Below, piece after piece: positions 1-7,647 of a stretch of 11,260 nucleotides of DNA. Location: contig JBCDIQ010000176.1 of assembly GCA_039024295.1 (NCBI GenBank), positions 1 to 11,260 of the forward strand. Reading direction: 5' to 3'. Positions within the stretch are counted from its first letter, which is position 1; every line of letters starts with the position of its first letter. The DNA comes from JBCDIQ01 sp039024295. GTDB taxonomy: Bacteria; Bacteroidota; Bacteroidia; J057. Below the pieces are notes generated by a model. The model ran no database searches. It was not told where the DNA came from and was given only the letters and a program-made list of their open reading frames with translations. A program made the translations under genes and the position numbers.

Positions 1-489
1 CCAGGAGGCGCTTATCGCACAACCTTCCTCGCATTGGATGAGAACGAAGCACTGAGCAACATGATGACTGCCATTGCGACCCTTTCCAAGTCTGAGCTTG
101 CGGGTGAGCGTGTATTGGTAGCCTGGGATAACAGAGACCAGGAAGATGAGCACTCTTGCTTTGCGGATAACACGCACCGTGACCTTCGCTTGAATTTCTT
201 GGGCATCAAAGAAGTGTATCTCGGAAAGAATGGTGCCAAGATTGGCCCTTCTATTCATGACCTGGTTGAGCAAACTGATGCCAATTTGGCGACTGAAATC
301 ATCACCGCCTTAGATAATGCTGAGGACAAAGTGGAAAATACCGCCATTCCTTTTGACTATGCCATCAGCAATGACGGTGAGCGTCCCAAAGTGCGGGATG
401 CTGTCACGGCTCTTCAAGACCTTGGTGATAAATTCGTAACCGGTGGAACAGCCATTGGTGTAACCGTAGGGTCAGAGTTGCCAGAATAA
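1..489 (+). CDS. Imelysin (peptidase M75) family protein, C-terminal part, 5' end outside window
   Basis: The frame is open from base 1 to the TAA at 487-489, so this is the last 162 residues of a longer protein. Residues 41-61 of the fragment (AWDNRDQEDEHSCFADNTHRD) are the conserved C-terminal block of imelysin proteins such as cyanobacterial IrpA and Pseudomonas IcmP, with a following segment rich in small and acidic residues. Imelysins are periplasmic or outer-membrane-associated proteins linked to iron uptake; peptidase activity was claimed for early members but is doubtful for most. The GxHxxE motif would lie upstream of the window. The next genes are a DUF1111 di-haem protein and a second imelysin, the usual company for this family. 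A strong hairpin with a U-tract follows the stop, so this gene may end its own transcript. The family call is firm; the exact substrate is unknown. Confidence 0.87.
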   Translation, partial: PGGAYRTTFLALDENEALSNMMTAIATLSKSELAGERVLVAWDNRDQEDEHSCFADNTHRDLRLNFLGIKEVYLGKNGAKIGPSIHDLVEQTDANLATEIITALDNAEDKVENTAIPFDYAISNDGERPKVRDAVTALQDLGDKFVTGGTAIGVTVGSELPE

Positions 490-507
490 TTCATAGAATA
501 TTTGTTC

Positions 508-546
508 AAAGTAGGCAGAAGGGAAACCTTTTGCCTACTTTTATTT
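508..546 (+). terminator. Rho-independent terminator or attenuator with a GAAA tetraloop
   Basis: Bases 508-517 (AAAGTAGGCA) are perfectly complementary to 532-541 (TGCCTACTTT). The pairing continues inward through one G-U pair (518/531) and four Watson-Crick pairs to 522/527, giving 15 consecutive pairs capped by a GAAA loop at 523-526. A T-rich run (539-546, TTTTATTT) follows directly. This is the textbook shape of an intrinsic terminator, 18 bases after the imelysin stop and 15-24 bases before the ATG candidates of the DUF1111 gene. Since the next gene lies in the same direction with little room for a separate promoter, partial termination that lowers downstream expression is the likely role (inference). 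Confidence 0.8.
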
Positions 547-560
547 CCGCACGAACAATT

Positions 561-1973
561 ATGATCTCAATGACTGTTAACTCTGTGTATAAACGCCCCC
601 TCACATTGTTAATTTTGGGTACACTCCTTTCTGCATGTACCAACGATCAGCCCCTCTTGCTGCTATCGCCAGAAGATGGGGAGCATCTTTTAGGTGGCAA
701 TACGACCATTATTGACCAAACGCCCAGCGCGTTTTCCTATCAGGCACCTGTCCTGACCAATGACGAAATTCTTCTGTTCTTTACGGGTAATTCCTTGTTC
801 AACCAAAACTGGGTTACTGCTCCCGCCTCTACCACCGCTCGTGATGGTTTGGGGCCTATGTTCAATTCCCGTTCTTGTTCGGGCTGCCATTTCAAAGATG
901 GGCGCGGACGGGCACCGGAATTCGCAGGTGAAAAGAGCACAGGCCTTTTGTTGAGGTTGAGCATTGGGAATGGACCCCATGGAGCTCCTATTCCTGATCC
1001 TAACTATGGGGACCAGCTCCAGGATCAGTCTATCCTGACTGTTGATACGGAAGCAGATTTCGAGATTATCTATGAAGAAATCAGGGGGACTTATCCGGAT
1101 GGAATGCCTTACTCCCTCAGGAAGCCCAATTACCGGATTGTGGAGACGGCTCATGGACCTGTCCGGGCGACCCACATTTCGCCCAGGGTAGCCAATCAAA
1201 TGATTGGATTAGGGCTGCTGGATGCGATTGACGAAAACACGATGCTCTCCTTTGCTGATGAAAATGACGCAGATGGGGACGGCATCAGTGGTCGGCCTAA
1301 CTATGTCTGGAACGTGGCAGAACAAGATTTGACCATTGGTAAGTTTGGCTGGAAAGCAAATCAGCCCAACGTGCTCCAACAGGTGGCAGGAGCTTTTGCA
1401 GGAGATATTGGCATTACCTCGTCTATTTTTCCTGATGAAAATTGTCCTCCAAACGTAAACTGTGACAGCCTAAAAAATGGTGGCAGTCCTGAAATCACAG
1501 ACGCTAACCTGAACAAGGTAGCCGTTTATTCAAGTACCCTGGCAGTCCCAGCCCGCCGCAATTGGGAAGACCAGGAAGTATTGATGGGAAGGCAATTGTT
1601 CAGGAGCCTCAATTGTGGAGGCTGCCATATTCCTGAAATGGTCACAGGACAGCACCCACAGATCGAAGGATTGTCGTTTCAAACGATTCGTCCTTTCACA
1701 GACCTGCTCCTTCATGACATGGGAGAAGGCCTTGCGGATAACAGCCAGGATTTTCTGGCTACTGGAAGAGAATGGCGTACTCCTCCACTATGGGGAATTG
1801 GGTTGTTTTACATTGTGAACGGACATACCACTTACCTTCACGACGGACGTGCCCGGAACCTGGAAGAGGCCATTTTGTGGCATGGAGGCGAAGCAGAAAA
1901 CTCCAAACAGGCATTCATGAACCTCAGTGCCGAGGAACGAGCCCTGGTCATTAAATTTCTCAATACCCTGTAA
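561..1973 (+). CDS. Di-haem c-type cytochrome lipoprotein, DUF1111 (thiol oxidoreductase/MauG-like) family
   Basis: A 470-residue predicted lipoprotein. A hydrophobic signal segment ends in the lipobox LSAC (residues 23-26), so the mature protein should be anchored by Cys26. Two haem c attachment motifs are visible, CSGCH (106-110) and CGGCH (352-356), in contexts typical of COG3488/DUF1111, a family distantly related to di-haem peroxidases and MauG. The conserved C-terminal blocks REWRTPPLWGIG (403-414) and YLHDGRARNLEEAI (from 425) are present. An Asp-rich stretch (DENDADGDGISG, 233-244) resembles a calcium-binding loop. The gene sits between two imelysins, an arrangement known from many bacteria, which suggests redox help in iron acquisition, though the reaction is not established. 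The in-frame TTG at 531 falls inside the terminator hairpin, so the ATG at 561 (or 570) is preferred. The stop overlaps the next start by one base (TAATG), implying translational coupling. Confidence 0.9.
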   Translation: MISMTVNSVYKRPLTLLILGTLLSACTNDQPLLLLSPEDGEHLLGGNTTIIDQTPSAFSYQAPVLTNDEILLFFTGNSLFNQNWVTAPASTTARDGLGPMFNSRSCSGCHFKDGRGRAPEFAGEKSTGLLLRLSIGNGPHGAPIPDPNYGDQLQDQSILTVDTEADFEIIYEEIRGTYPDGMPYSLRKPNYRIVETAHGPVRATHISPRVANQMIGLGLLDAIDENTMLSFADENDADGDGISGRPNYVWNVAEQDLTIGKFGWKANQPNVLQQVAGAFAGDIGITSSIFPDENCPPNVNCDSLKNGGSPEITDANLNKVAVYSSTLAVPARRNWEDQEVLMGRQLFRSLNCGGCHIPEMVTGQHPQIEGLSFQTIRPFTDLLLHDMGEGLADNSQDFLATGREWRTPPLWGIGLFYIVNGHTTYLHDGRARNLEEAILWHGGEAENSKQAFMNLSAEERALVIKFLNTL

Positions 1974-3061
1974 TGAAATACTTCTTTCCACTCACCTTGG
2001 GAAGCATCCTGTTGGGGATGCTGCTGTTTACTGCCTGTGACACGGAGGAAGATGATGGACTAGAGGAGGTGGATTTTGCTGCCTTGAGGCAGACGCAACT
2101 TACCGATCTGTATGATAATGAAGTGTTGCCCTTGCATGAAGCCTTTGCAGTCAAGGTTGGGGAACTCAATGGCAGTATTACTGATTTTGCAGCTTCACCC
2201 AGTACCAGCACGCTGGAAGCTGTTCGGACCCAATGGAAAGAAGTTGCTACACTTTGGAAGGAATGCGAAATGTACAATTTCGGCGAGGTCAACAGAACCT
2301 TTATTCATTTCCGTATCCATCGTTGGCCAACAAATGTGAGGATCATTGAAGACTCCCTGCAAAGTACAGGTCAAGTCACAGATGGTTACGCCGAATCATT
2401 GGGTTCATCTTCAAAGGGAATTGCTGCAATTGAATACCTTATTTTCAATGGAGATGCCAGCACGAACCTGACACAATTTACCGGATCACAGAAACGAATG
2501 GATTTTCTCGTAGAGATTTCTTCCAGCCTAGAAGAAAGTACAGACGAATATGTGGATGCGTGGAAAGCTTATGGCCCTGATTTCTCTGTGGCGGTTCAGT
2601 CAGGATTGACAGGAGGTCAAAATTTGGCAGTAAACTCCCTGGTTTCCTGGATAGAGGTAAGCCTGAAGTCTCGAATTAACAGATTAATCGAGGAAGGAGT
2701 GGATGAGGCAGAGTCGCCCTACGCCAATGCTTCACGAGAAATGTTGGTTAGCGGGTTTGATGCATGGAAACGTCTGTATTCTGGCGAATATGGCGTGAAC
2801 GGCACCTATCCTGGATTAGATGATTATCTTATTAGCCTTGAACGAGGAGACCTGGACACTCGGATTCAGGAAGCTATTACAAACTGCGATCAGGCATTTT
2901 CAGCCCTGGCAGGCAAAACCCTGACCGAATGGGTCAATGAGGAGGTCGAAAAAGTAAATCAATTGGATGATGCCCTACGGGCTTTATTGGTGCTGGTAAA
3001 AGCTGACATGTCCAGTGCAATGAGTGTCACCATTACGCCCAATGCCTCCGACGGCGATTGA
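1973..3061 (+). CDS. Second imelysin-like (M75) lipoprotein
   Basis: A 362-residue protein starting with a lipoprotein signal peptide (lipobox FTAC, residues 19-22) followed by an acidic linker (DTEEDDG). The mature part is mostly predicted helix, as in the imelysin fold. The region around residues 96-160 (LWKECEMYNFG, then KGIAAIEYLIF) matches the part of the family that holds the GxHxxE motif. Here it reads GIAAIE (149-154), so Gly and Glu are kept but the His is Ala. This resembles the paralogue normally encoded beside DUF1111, which often departs from the His-containing form. It follows the cytochrome gene with a one-base overlap and probably shares its transcript. The likely role is as a periplasm-facing lipoprotein partner in iron acquisition; a metallopeptidase role is unlikely given the missing His. 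The family call is good; the function is inferred from context. Confidence 0.82.
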   Translation: MKYFFPLTLGSILLGMLLFTACDTEEDDGLEEVDFAALRQTQLTDLYDNEVLPLHEAFAVKVGELNGSITDFAASPSTSTLEAVRTQWKEVATLWKECEMYNFGEVNRTFIHFRIHRWPTNVRIIEDSLQSTGQVTDGYAESLGSSSKGIAAIEYLIFNGDASTNLTQFTGSQKRMDFLVEISSSLEESTDEYVDAWKAYGPDFSVAVQSGLTGGQNLAVNSLVSWIEVSLKSRINRLIEEGVDEAESPYANASREMLVSGFDAWKRLYSGEYGVNGTYPGLDDYLISLERGDLDTRIQEAITNCDQAFSALAGKTLTEWVNEEVEKVNQLDDALRALLVLVKADMSSAMSVTITPNASDGD

Positions 3062-3116
3062 GGAAACATTTATGTCCTTGTCAAAGTCCTTTAAATGTCG
3101 GAACTTTGTTACATAC

Positions 3117-3533
3117 ATGTCTGATTCGCAACAGATACTAAAATCTCATCACCTACGGGCGACTTCTCATCGTCTGGCTATTCTCGATTTTTTCCTGAGG
3201 AAAGAGGTAGCCCTTTCCCAACCAGAGCTTGAGCAAGAACTGGCTGGTACGTGTGACCGGGTAACCATTTACCGGACGTTGAGCCACTTCTTGGAAAAGG
3301 GAATTGCGCACAAAGTCCTAGATAACGCCGGAGCAATGAAATATGCCCTGTGCCAGCTTGGCTGCGAAGAACAGGAGGCACACGCGCATGACCATGTGCA
3401 TTTCAAATGCAACAAATGCGGTAAGACCCGGTGTCTTGAGGAAGTGAGCATACCTAACCTCCAGTTACCCGAAGGATTTTATGGAGAGGAAATAAATGTG
3501 CTGATCCAGGGAATTTGTCCTGCCTGCGATTAA
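3117..3533 (+). CDS. Fur-family metal-responsive transcriptional regulator
   Basis: A 138-residue protein of normal Fur length. The N-terminal winged helix contains LRATSHRLAILDFF (13-26) and the recognition-helix region RVTIYRTLSHFLEKG (48-62), the family's best-conserved stretch. The dimerisation domain has a His-rich strand, HAHDHVHF (89-96), and two CxxC pairs, CNKC (98-101) and CPAC (134-137), which should form the structural Cys4 zinc site. The ATG at 3117 gives the usual spacing before the LRxT helix; the ATG at 3072 and the GTG at 3024 would add an atypical tail overlapping the preceding imelysin gene. It lies 55 bp after that gene, and the neighbourhood suggests control of iron or zinc genes. 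Fur, Zur and PerR cannot be told apart with confidence from the sequence. Its stop codon interlocks with that of the opposing gene. Confidence 0.88.
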   Translation: MSDSQQILKSHHLRATSHRLAILDFFLRKEVALSQPELEQELAGTCDRVTIYRTLSHFLEKGIAHKVLDNAGAMKYALCQLGCEEQEAHAHDHVHFKCNKCGKTRCLEEVSIPNLQLPEGFYGEEINVLIQGICPACD

Positions 3534-4414
3534 CCCAGCAAATCCACCAAGGCTTCTTTCAAATTAGGGTGCTTAAACTCGTAGCCCCATGAAAGCAATT
3601 TATCGGGAACCGCCCCCTGGCCCCCTGTGAGCAGAACGGCCTGTTCTCCCATGAGCATTTTAAGGGCGAATTCAGGCACTTTCATGAATTCCATCACGCC
3701 AAGTACTGCCGCCAGCTTTCCTGAAAAAGTCGATTGGTCAACTATCTCTGGGCTGGTGAGATTCACTGGACCGGTTACAGATTCTTTTTCCATGAAAAAC
3801 CGCATAGCTCCAACGATATCCTCAATGTGTATCCACGGAAAGGGTTGATCACCACCGCCAAACGTGCCGCCAAGGAAAAATTTATAAGGCGTAACCATCT
3901 TGGGCAATGCGCCTCCTTCTTTGCCGAGCACCACGCCAATCCTGGGATTTACCGTTCTGATACGGGCTTCATGAGACACCTCCTCCCATTCTTTTGATAC
4001 TTCTCCCAGAAAATCATTTCCTGCTGGCGTATCTTCTGTCATCCGTCCAGCAGGACTTGCGCCATAATAGCCTACTGCTGAAGCCGAAATGAATAATTTT
4101 GGCGGACGAGGACTCTTGTTAATAAACTCTACGCATGCACGGGTTGCATCCACTCGGCTACTCCGAACGAGCTTTTTATAGCTATCTGTCCATCGACTCC
4201 CTGCAATGCTGGCACCGGCAAAGTTTACCACCACATCAAATAAGCCGAGGGCCACCGGCATCTTTGTTCCATCCCATTTTCGATAGCTGATGTACCGGTT
4301 ATTTGAGGTTCGCTCACTACGAGACAAAATCGTTACCTGGTGCTGGTCATTGGTCAAACTTTCTACCAAGTGTGAGCCAATGAATCCGCTGCCGCCGGTT
4401 ATGAGTACATTCAT
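3530..4414 (-). CDS. TIGR01777 family NAD(P)-fold epimerase-like protein (YfcH/SDR39U1 type, DUF1731)
   Basis: A 294-residue extended short-chain dehydrogenase-type protein. The nucleotide-binding glycine motif GGSGFIGSHL is at residues 7-16. The family block NFAGASIAGSRWTDSYK (64-80) and SASAVGYYG (110-118) follow, and the C-terminal ~50 residues (about 245-292, ending in KHPNLKEALVDLL) match DUF1731. The catalytic YxxxK of classical members is not evident, as in this family generally. The role is poorly known: a cytosolic NAD(P)-dependent sugar epimerase-like enzyme, with relatives in most bacteria and in plastids. The start at 4412-4414 gives a complete N-terminus immediately before the Rossmann strand. 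The gene converges on the Fur gene and its stop (complement of 3530-3532) shares two bases with the Fur TAA. Confidence 0.9.
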   Translation of the reverse strand: MNVLITGGSGFIGSHLVESLTNDQHQVTILSRSERTSNNRYISYRKWDGTKMPVALGLFDVVVNFAGASIAGSRWTDSYKKLVRSSRVDATRACVEFINKSPRPPKLFISASAVGYYGASPAGRMTEDTPAGNDFLGEVSKEWEEVSHEARIRTVNPRIGVVLGKEGGALPKMVTPYKFFLGGTFGGGDQPFPWIHIEDIVGAMRFFMEKESVTGPVNLTSPEIVDQSTFSGKLAAVLGVMEFMKVPEFALKMLMGEQAVLLTGGQGAVPDKLLSWGYEFKHPNLKEALVDLLG

Positions 4415-4505
4415 GTGTGTTTTTTCTCTTCAACTACGCCCGGTAACTACATGTTTGCAAAATTTGTGCTTCGGTTGCCTATTTACCTGAATCATGAAAC
4501 CGGAG

Positions 4506-4538
4506 GTTGTGGCTTTCCTGCATTTTTGGCTAATTTTG
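4506..4538 (+). promoter_or_regulatory. Candidate Bacteroidota-type promoter for the serine hydrolase-aroB pair
   Basis: TAATTTTG at 4531-4538 is an exact match to the -7 consensus TAnnTTTG of Bacteroidota housekeeping promoters. A GTTG at 4506-4509 lies 21 bases upstream and fits the -33 TTG element. Transcription would begin a few bases after 4538, leaving a leader of about 50 bases before the ATG at 4598. The site lies in the only intergenic stretch upstream of that gene. The short motifs could occur by chance. Confidence 0.45.
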
Positions 4539-4597
4539 AGTTTAACCCCTTGCTTACACGTACAAATCCGCCCCCTTAACCCCGATCAATTCCCATT

Positions 4598-6127
4598 ATG
4601 AAAAAACTTATTCTAATAATGTGGCTGCTGGTGCTCTCACAGGCGGTCCAGGCCCAAGCTGACGTTAATTTTGATGAAATAGACGAGTACCTTGAACAAA
4701 CTGTCCAGGATTGGGGCATTCCAGGTATGTCAGTAGCCATTGTAAAAGACGGGAAAATCGTATTCAGCAAAGGGTACGGAGTCAAAGAAGCAGGCAAGAA
4801 AGAACGTCCTGACGGCAACACCTTGTACGCCATTGCTTCCAACTCAAAGGCATTCACTTCTGCGGTAATCGCCACCCTGGTGCAGGAGGGAAAACTCAAT
4901 TGGAACGATAAGGTCAAAACCCACTTACCCTACTTTGAGGTCTACGATCCCAATATTTCCCAAATGGTTACCCTTCGAGACCTGTTAAGTCATCGGGTAG
5001 GATTAGGGACTTTCAGTGGAGATATCATGTGGTACCAATCAGATTTTCCCGTGGAAGAAATCATTCGCAGAATCAGGTACGTGCCTCAGGCATTCGAATT
5101 CAGGGCGGGGTATGGATATTCAAACCTCATGTTCATTACGGCAGGGGAATTGATCCACCAGGTGACGGGAAAAAGCTATGCCCAAAATGTAAAGGAGCGG
5201 CTCCTCACGCCCATTGGCATGGACCGGACCACTTGTGCATTGGATGACCTAGAGAAATTGGGCAATTATGCCAGTCCTCACGCATTGGTGGGGGATTCTG
5301 TGAATGTCCCGATTCCCTGGACGAGTTGGGAAAAAATTGCGGCCACAGGTGGGCTTATTTCAAGCGTGAACGATGTGGCCAAATGGATGATCTTCAATAT
5401 GAACCATGGAATTGTGGGAACAGATACCATTTTGACGCCTGCTTCTCGCAACTTAATGTGGGCACCGCACAACAATTTTGTGGTGAAACACACCACTGAG
5501 AGTCCGTATGGCCGGAATTTTAACGGCTATGGCCTAGGCTGGTCTCTTCGGGATTACCACAACCACTTTCAGGTATCCCATACCGGAGGATACGATGGCA
5601 TGATCACCTCTGTAAATATGCTGCCAGACGAAAAGCTGGGAGTTGTTGTCCTCACCAACGGCATGAAAAGCCCCATAAATGCAGTGACCCATTACATTTA
5701 TGATCGATTCCTGGGCCGTCCAATGTATGACTGGTCGGCTAACCAGTTGGAAAGAAGGAACAACTGGAGAAAACGCGATCGGCGGATTCCGAACAGAATA
5801 AAAGCCCGGATTCCTGATACAAAACCTTCTCTACCCCTGGAAAAATATGCTGGTACGTACTACAGCGATCTCTATGGGAATATTTTTGTAAAGGAACAGG
5901 AGGGTAAGCTTTCGCTGGACTTTGAACACTCCGAATTTTTGGACGCCACCTTGGAGCACTGGCATTATGACACCTGGAGAATTACCTGGAAGAGCGAAAA
6001 TCCCTGGTTCACATTTGGTACCGTCAAGTTCACCACAAATAACGACATGCGGGTAAAAGGCATCGAATTTGACGTCCCCAACGACGACTTTTACTTCGAA
6101 GAAATCAACTCCCGAAAGATCGACTGA
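4598..6127 (+). CDS. Exported beta-lactamase-fold serine hydrolase (class C/AmpC-like) with C-terminal DUF3471-like domain
   Basis: A 509-residue protein with a Sec signal peptide (MKKLILI start, hydrophobic core, likely cleavage near AQA at residues 19-21). The three signatures of the serine beta-lactamase/penicillin-binding fold are in order: SxxK at S81-K84 (SNSK), YxN at Y174-N176 (YSN), and a KTG-box equivalent HTG at 328-330. These support an active serine enzyme in the periplasm or outside. Such proteins (COG1680) are mostly peptidases or esterases for D-amino-acid peptides or small esters; true beta-lactamase activity should not be assumed. Residues from about 400 to the end, starting LEKYAGTYYSDLYG, form a small beta-rich domain like DUF3471, common in Bacteroidota homologues. 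aroB starts 7 bp after the stop, so the two are probably cotranscribed, without an obvious functional link. Confidence 0.9.
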   Translation: MKKLILIMWLLVLSQAVQAQADVNFDEIDEYLEQTVQDWGIPGMSVAIVKDGKIVFSKGYGVKEAGKKERPDGNTLYAIASNSKAFTSAVIATLVQEGKLNWNDKVKTHLPYFEVYDPNISQMVTLRDLLSHRVGLGTFSGDIMWYQSDFPVEEIIRRIRYVPQAFEFRAGYGYSNLMFITAGELIHQVTGKSYAQNVKERLLTPIGMDRTTCALDDLEKLGNYASPHALVGDSVNVPIPWTSWEKIAATGGLISSVNDVAKWMIFNMNHGIVGTDTILTPASRNLMWAPHNNFVVKHTTESPYGRNFNGYGLGWSLRDYHNHFQVSHTGGYDGMITSVNMLPDEKLGVVVLTNGMKSPINAVTHYIYDRFLGRPMYDWSANQLERRNNWRKRDRRIPNRIKARIPDTKPSLPLEKYAGTYYSDLYGNIFVKEQEGKLSLDFEHSEFLDATLEHWHYDTWRITWKSENPWFTFGTVKFTTNNDMRVKGIEFDVPNDDFYFEEINSRKID

Positions 6128-6134
6128 AACGCAA

Positions 6135-7175
6135 ATGATCTCTTATCCGATCGAAATTGGTGAACTGGCCATCCCAAAATTGATAAATTGGCTTGCAGGT
6201 GCCGCCTACAGCAAAGTGATGGTGCTGACAGACACCAACACCTATCGGGATTGTTATCCGCTGTTGAAAGGGCATCTGCCCACGCACGAAGTATTCCAGA
6301 TTGAGCCAGGAGAACAATACAAAACCTTGGAGACCTGTTCCTTTCTCTGGCAACAAATGACCAAACAGGCTGCTGATCGAAAAGCAGTTCTGCTAAACCT
6401 CGGCGGAGGCGTAATTGGAGATATGGGTGGATTTGTGGCAGGTACTTATAAGCGGGGAATTGATTTTGTCCAAATCCCCACCACCCTGCTCTCTCAGGTT
6501 GACGCTTCTGTTGGGGGCAAATTGGGCATCGATTTTCAGGGCTATAAAAACCACATCGGGCTGTTTCGTGATCCTCAGGGCGTTTACATTGATCCCGTTT
6601 TTTTGAAAACATTGTCCAGGAGGGAACTGCTGAGCGGCTTCGCCGAAGTAATCAAGCACCATTTGATTGCCGACGGGGCGGGTTGGCAGGAGTTGCAATT
6701 GTTGAGGGACCCTGAAGAGTGGCCGGTTGCAAAGCTTATTCGACACTCCATTGACATCAAAGCCAAAATTGTATCAGATGACCCGTTTGAAAAGGGGGCC
6801 AGAAAGGCCCTGAATTTTGGGCATACCATTGGGCATGCGCTGGAGCGGTTTTTCCTTGCTTCCCCAACGCCTCACCTGCATGGGGAAGCCATTGCTGTCG
6901 GTATGGTGGCTGAAAGCTGGATTTCCTGTCAGCAAGGACTGATTGCTGAAGCGGAATTGTCAGCTATTACTTCATTTATCAACATCCTATACCCACCTCT
7001 TCGCTGGATGCCAGAAGATGAGGCCACGATTCTGGCTGACATGCTTCAAGACAAAAAAAATGAAGGCGGCACGATCAACTGCACGCTTATCAAAGGTCCT
7101 GGAGATTTTGAAATCAATTTTCCCCTGAACCAAGAGGTCGCCTCTGAGGCCCTGGCTTATTACCGAAATGTGTAG
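6135..7175 (+). CDS. aroB: 3-dehydroquinate synthase
   Basis: A 346-residue cytosolic enzyme that converts DAHP to 3-dehydroquinate, the second step of the shikimate pathway to aromatic amino acids, using NAD and a divalent metal. The NAD-binding glycine segment GGGVIGDMGGF (90-100) is followed by IPTTLLSQVDASVGGK (114-129), a hallmark of the family. The expected zinc ligands are E171 (GFAEVIK), H230 (NFGHTIGHALE) and H249 (HGE). All catalytic blocks are intact and the length is normal. The ATG at 6135 is chosen because it opens directly into the first strand and lies after the stop of the preceding gene; an upstream in-frame ATG at 6069 would overlap the serine hydrolase by about 60 bases and add an unrelated tail. 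No clear terminator follows; the next stretch is structured non-coding sequence. Confidence 0.96.
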   Translation: MISYPIEIGELAIPKLINWLAGAAYSKVMVLTDTNTYRDCYPLLKGHLPTHEVFQIEPGEQYKTLETCSFLWQQMTKQAADRKAVLLNLGGGVIGDMGGFVAGTYKRGIDFVQIPTTLLSQVDASVGGKLGIDFQGYKNHIGLFRDPQGVYIDPVFLKTLSRRELLSGFAEVIKHHLIADGAGWQELQLLRDPEEWPVAKLIRHSIDIKAKIVSDDPFEKGARKALNFGHTIGHALERFFLASPTPHLHGEAIAVGMVAESWISCQQGLIAEAELSAITSFINILYPPLRWMPEDEATILADMLQDKKNEGGTINCTLIKGPGDFEINFPLNQEVASEALAYYRNV

Positions 7176-7256
7176 CAGTAGCAGTAATTCCCCATTTGGA
7201 AAAAATAAGCTGAACTCCTGAGCATACCGCTTACCCTTAGCCAGTGGTAGGATATT
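7176..7256. other. Intergenic stretch between aroB and the intron-like element
   Basis: No gene or clear terminator is seen here. It begins inside a short GTAGCA-type tandem run that starts at the aroB stop (7172-7185). Its last 13 bases hold the proposed exon-binding targets: IBS2 GTGGTA (7244-7249) and IBS1 GATATT (7251-7256), directly upstream of the GTGCG boundary. Confidence 0.4.
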
Positions 7257-7574
7257 GTGCGCTACCGGCTAGCTGAGGTACCGCTTCTACGTAGCTTGTG
7301 TCGAAATGGGACCGATTGCTACCAAGGTGTCACCCCTTCCAGGGGTGCTTGAACATGGATATGTTAATGATATAGTCTGCCAAGACAAGTTTTGTGAAAA
7401 TCAGGATGAGCAATGCACCCTGTACCGCCGTTACCTGAATGGCGTTTTTGTCTCAGGTTAGATATCGGAGGTACATGGTAAAACGGAGGATGGAATTCGA
7501 ATAGCCAGAAAAGTAAAGGTCAAATTCTTACTTGGAGAGCTACAAATGTCCTGATGATAAACTGCCTTCGAGGC

Positions 7575-7599
7575 GGTTTCGCTCCGAAGAAGCGAAACC
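7575..7599 (+). repeat. Perfect 9-bp hairpin inside the non-coding block
   Basis: GGTTTCGCT (7575-7583) and AGCGAAACC (7591-7599) are exact inverted repeats around a seven-base loop. CTTCG (7566-7570) could alternatively pair with CGAAG (7585-7589) in the loop, forming a pseudoknot. No T-tract follows, so it is not a simple terminator. It probably belongs to the structured RNA starting at 7257. Confidence 0.65.
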
Positions 7600-7621
7600 T
7601 TTGTAGCACAGGGTTGAGAAA

Positions 7622-7647
7622 GGTTCAAAGCCCCAGCTGGGCGAACC
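7622..7647 (+). repeat. Two-step hairpin (GGTTC/GAACC with inner GCCC/GGGC)
   Basis: GGTTC (7622-7626) pairs with GAACC (7643-7647), and GCCC (7630-7633) with GGGC (7639-7642), separated by a three-base AAA bulge on the 5' side and capped by a five-base loop. The GC-rich nested pairing points to selected RNA structure. In the group II model it would belong to the domain III/IV region. Confidence 0.6.

Noticed and set aside
531..560. TTG start at 531 for the DUF1111 gene
   Set aside because: It lies inside the 3' arm of the terminator hairpin and adds ten residues before a signal peptide that is already complete from the ATG at 561 or 570.
690..1199. 169-codon minus-strand open frame inside the DUF1111 gene
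   Set aside because: It is a shadow of a well-supported gene with two haem motifs on the plus strand, and shows no family motif itself.
3077..3108. Possible promoter before the Fur gene (CTTG at 3077 and GAACTTTG at 3101)
   Set aside because: The -7 element departs from TAnnTTTG at its first base, and it would leave almost no leader before the ATG at 3117.
3024..3116. Longer starts for the Fur-family gene (GTG 3024, ATG 3072)
   Set aside because: They add an atypical N-terminal tail, and the first overlaps the imelysin gene by 38 bases. The ATG at 3117 matches the usual Fur length.
4458..4465. Minus-strand promoter for the TIGR01777 gene
   Set aside because: The complement reads AAATTTTG, one base off TAnnTTTG, and no matching -33 element is found at the right distance.
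6069..6134. Upstream start for aroB at 6069
   Set aside because: It overlaps the serine hydrolase coding sequence and the added residues, rich in Thr and Ser, match nothing in AroB. They are that gene read in another frame.
7369..7377. GATATAGTC as the P7 strand of a group I intron
   Set aside because: The motif is common in group I introns, but no complementary GACTA-type strand is found upstream at a fitting distance. The group II features explain the block better.
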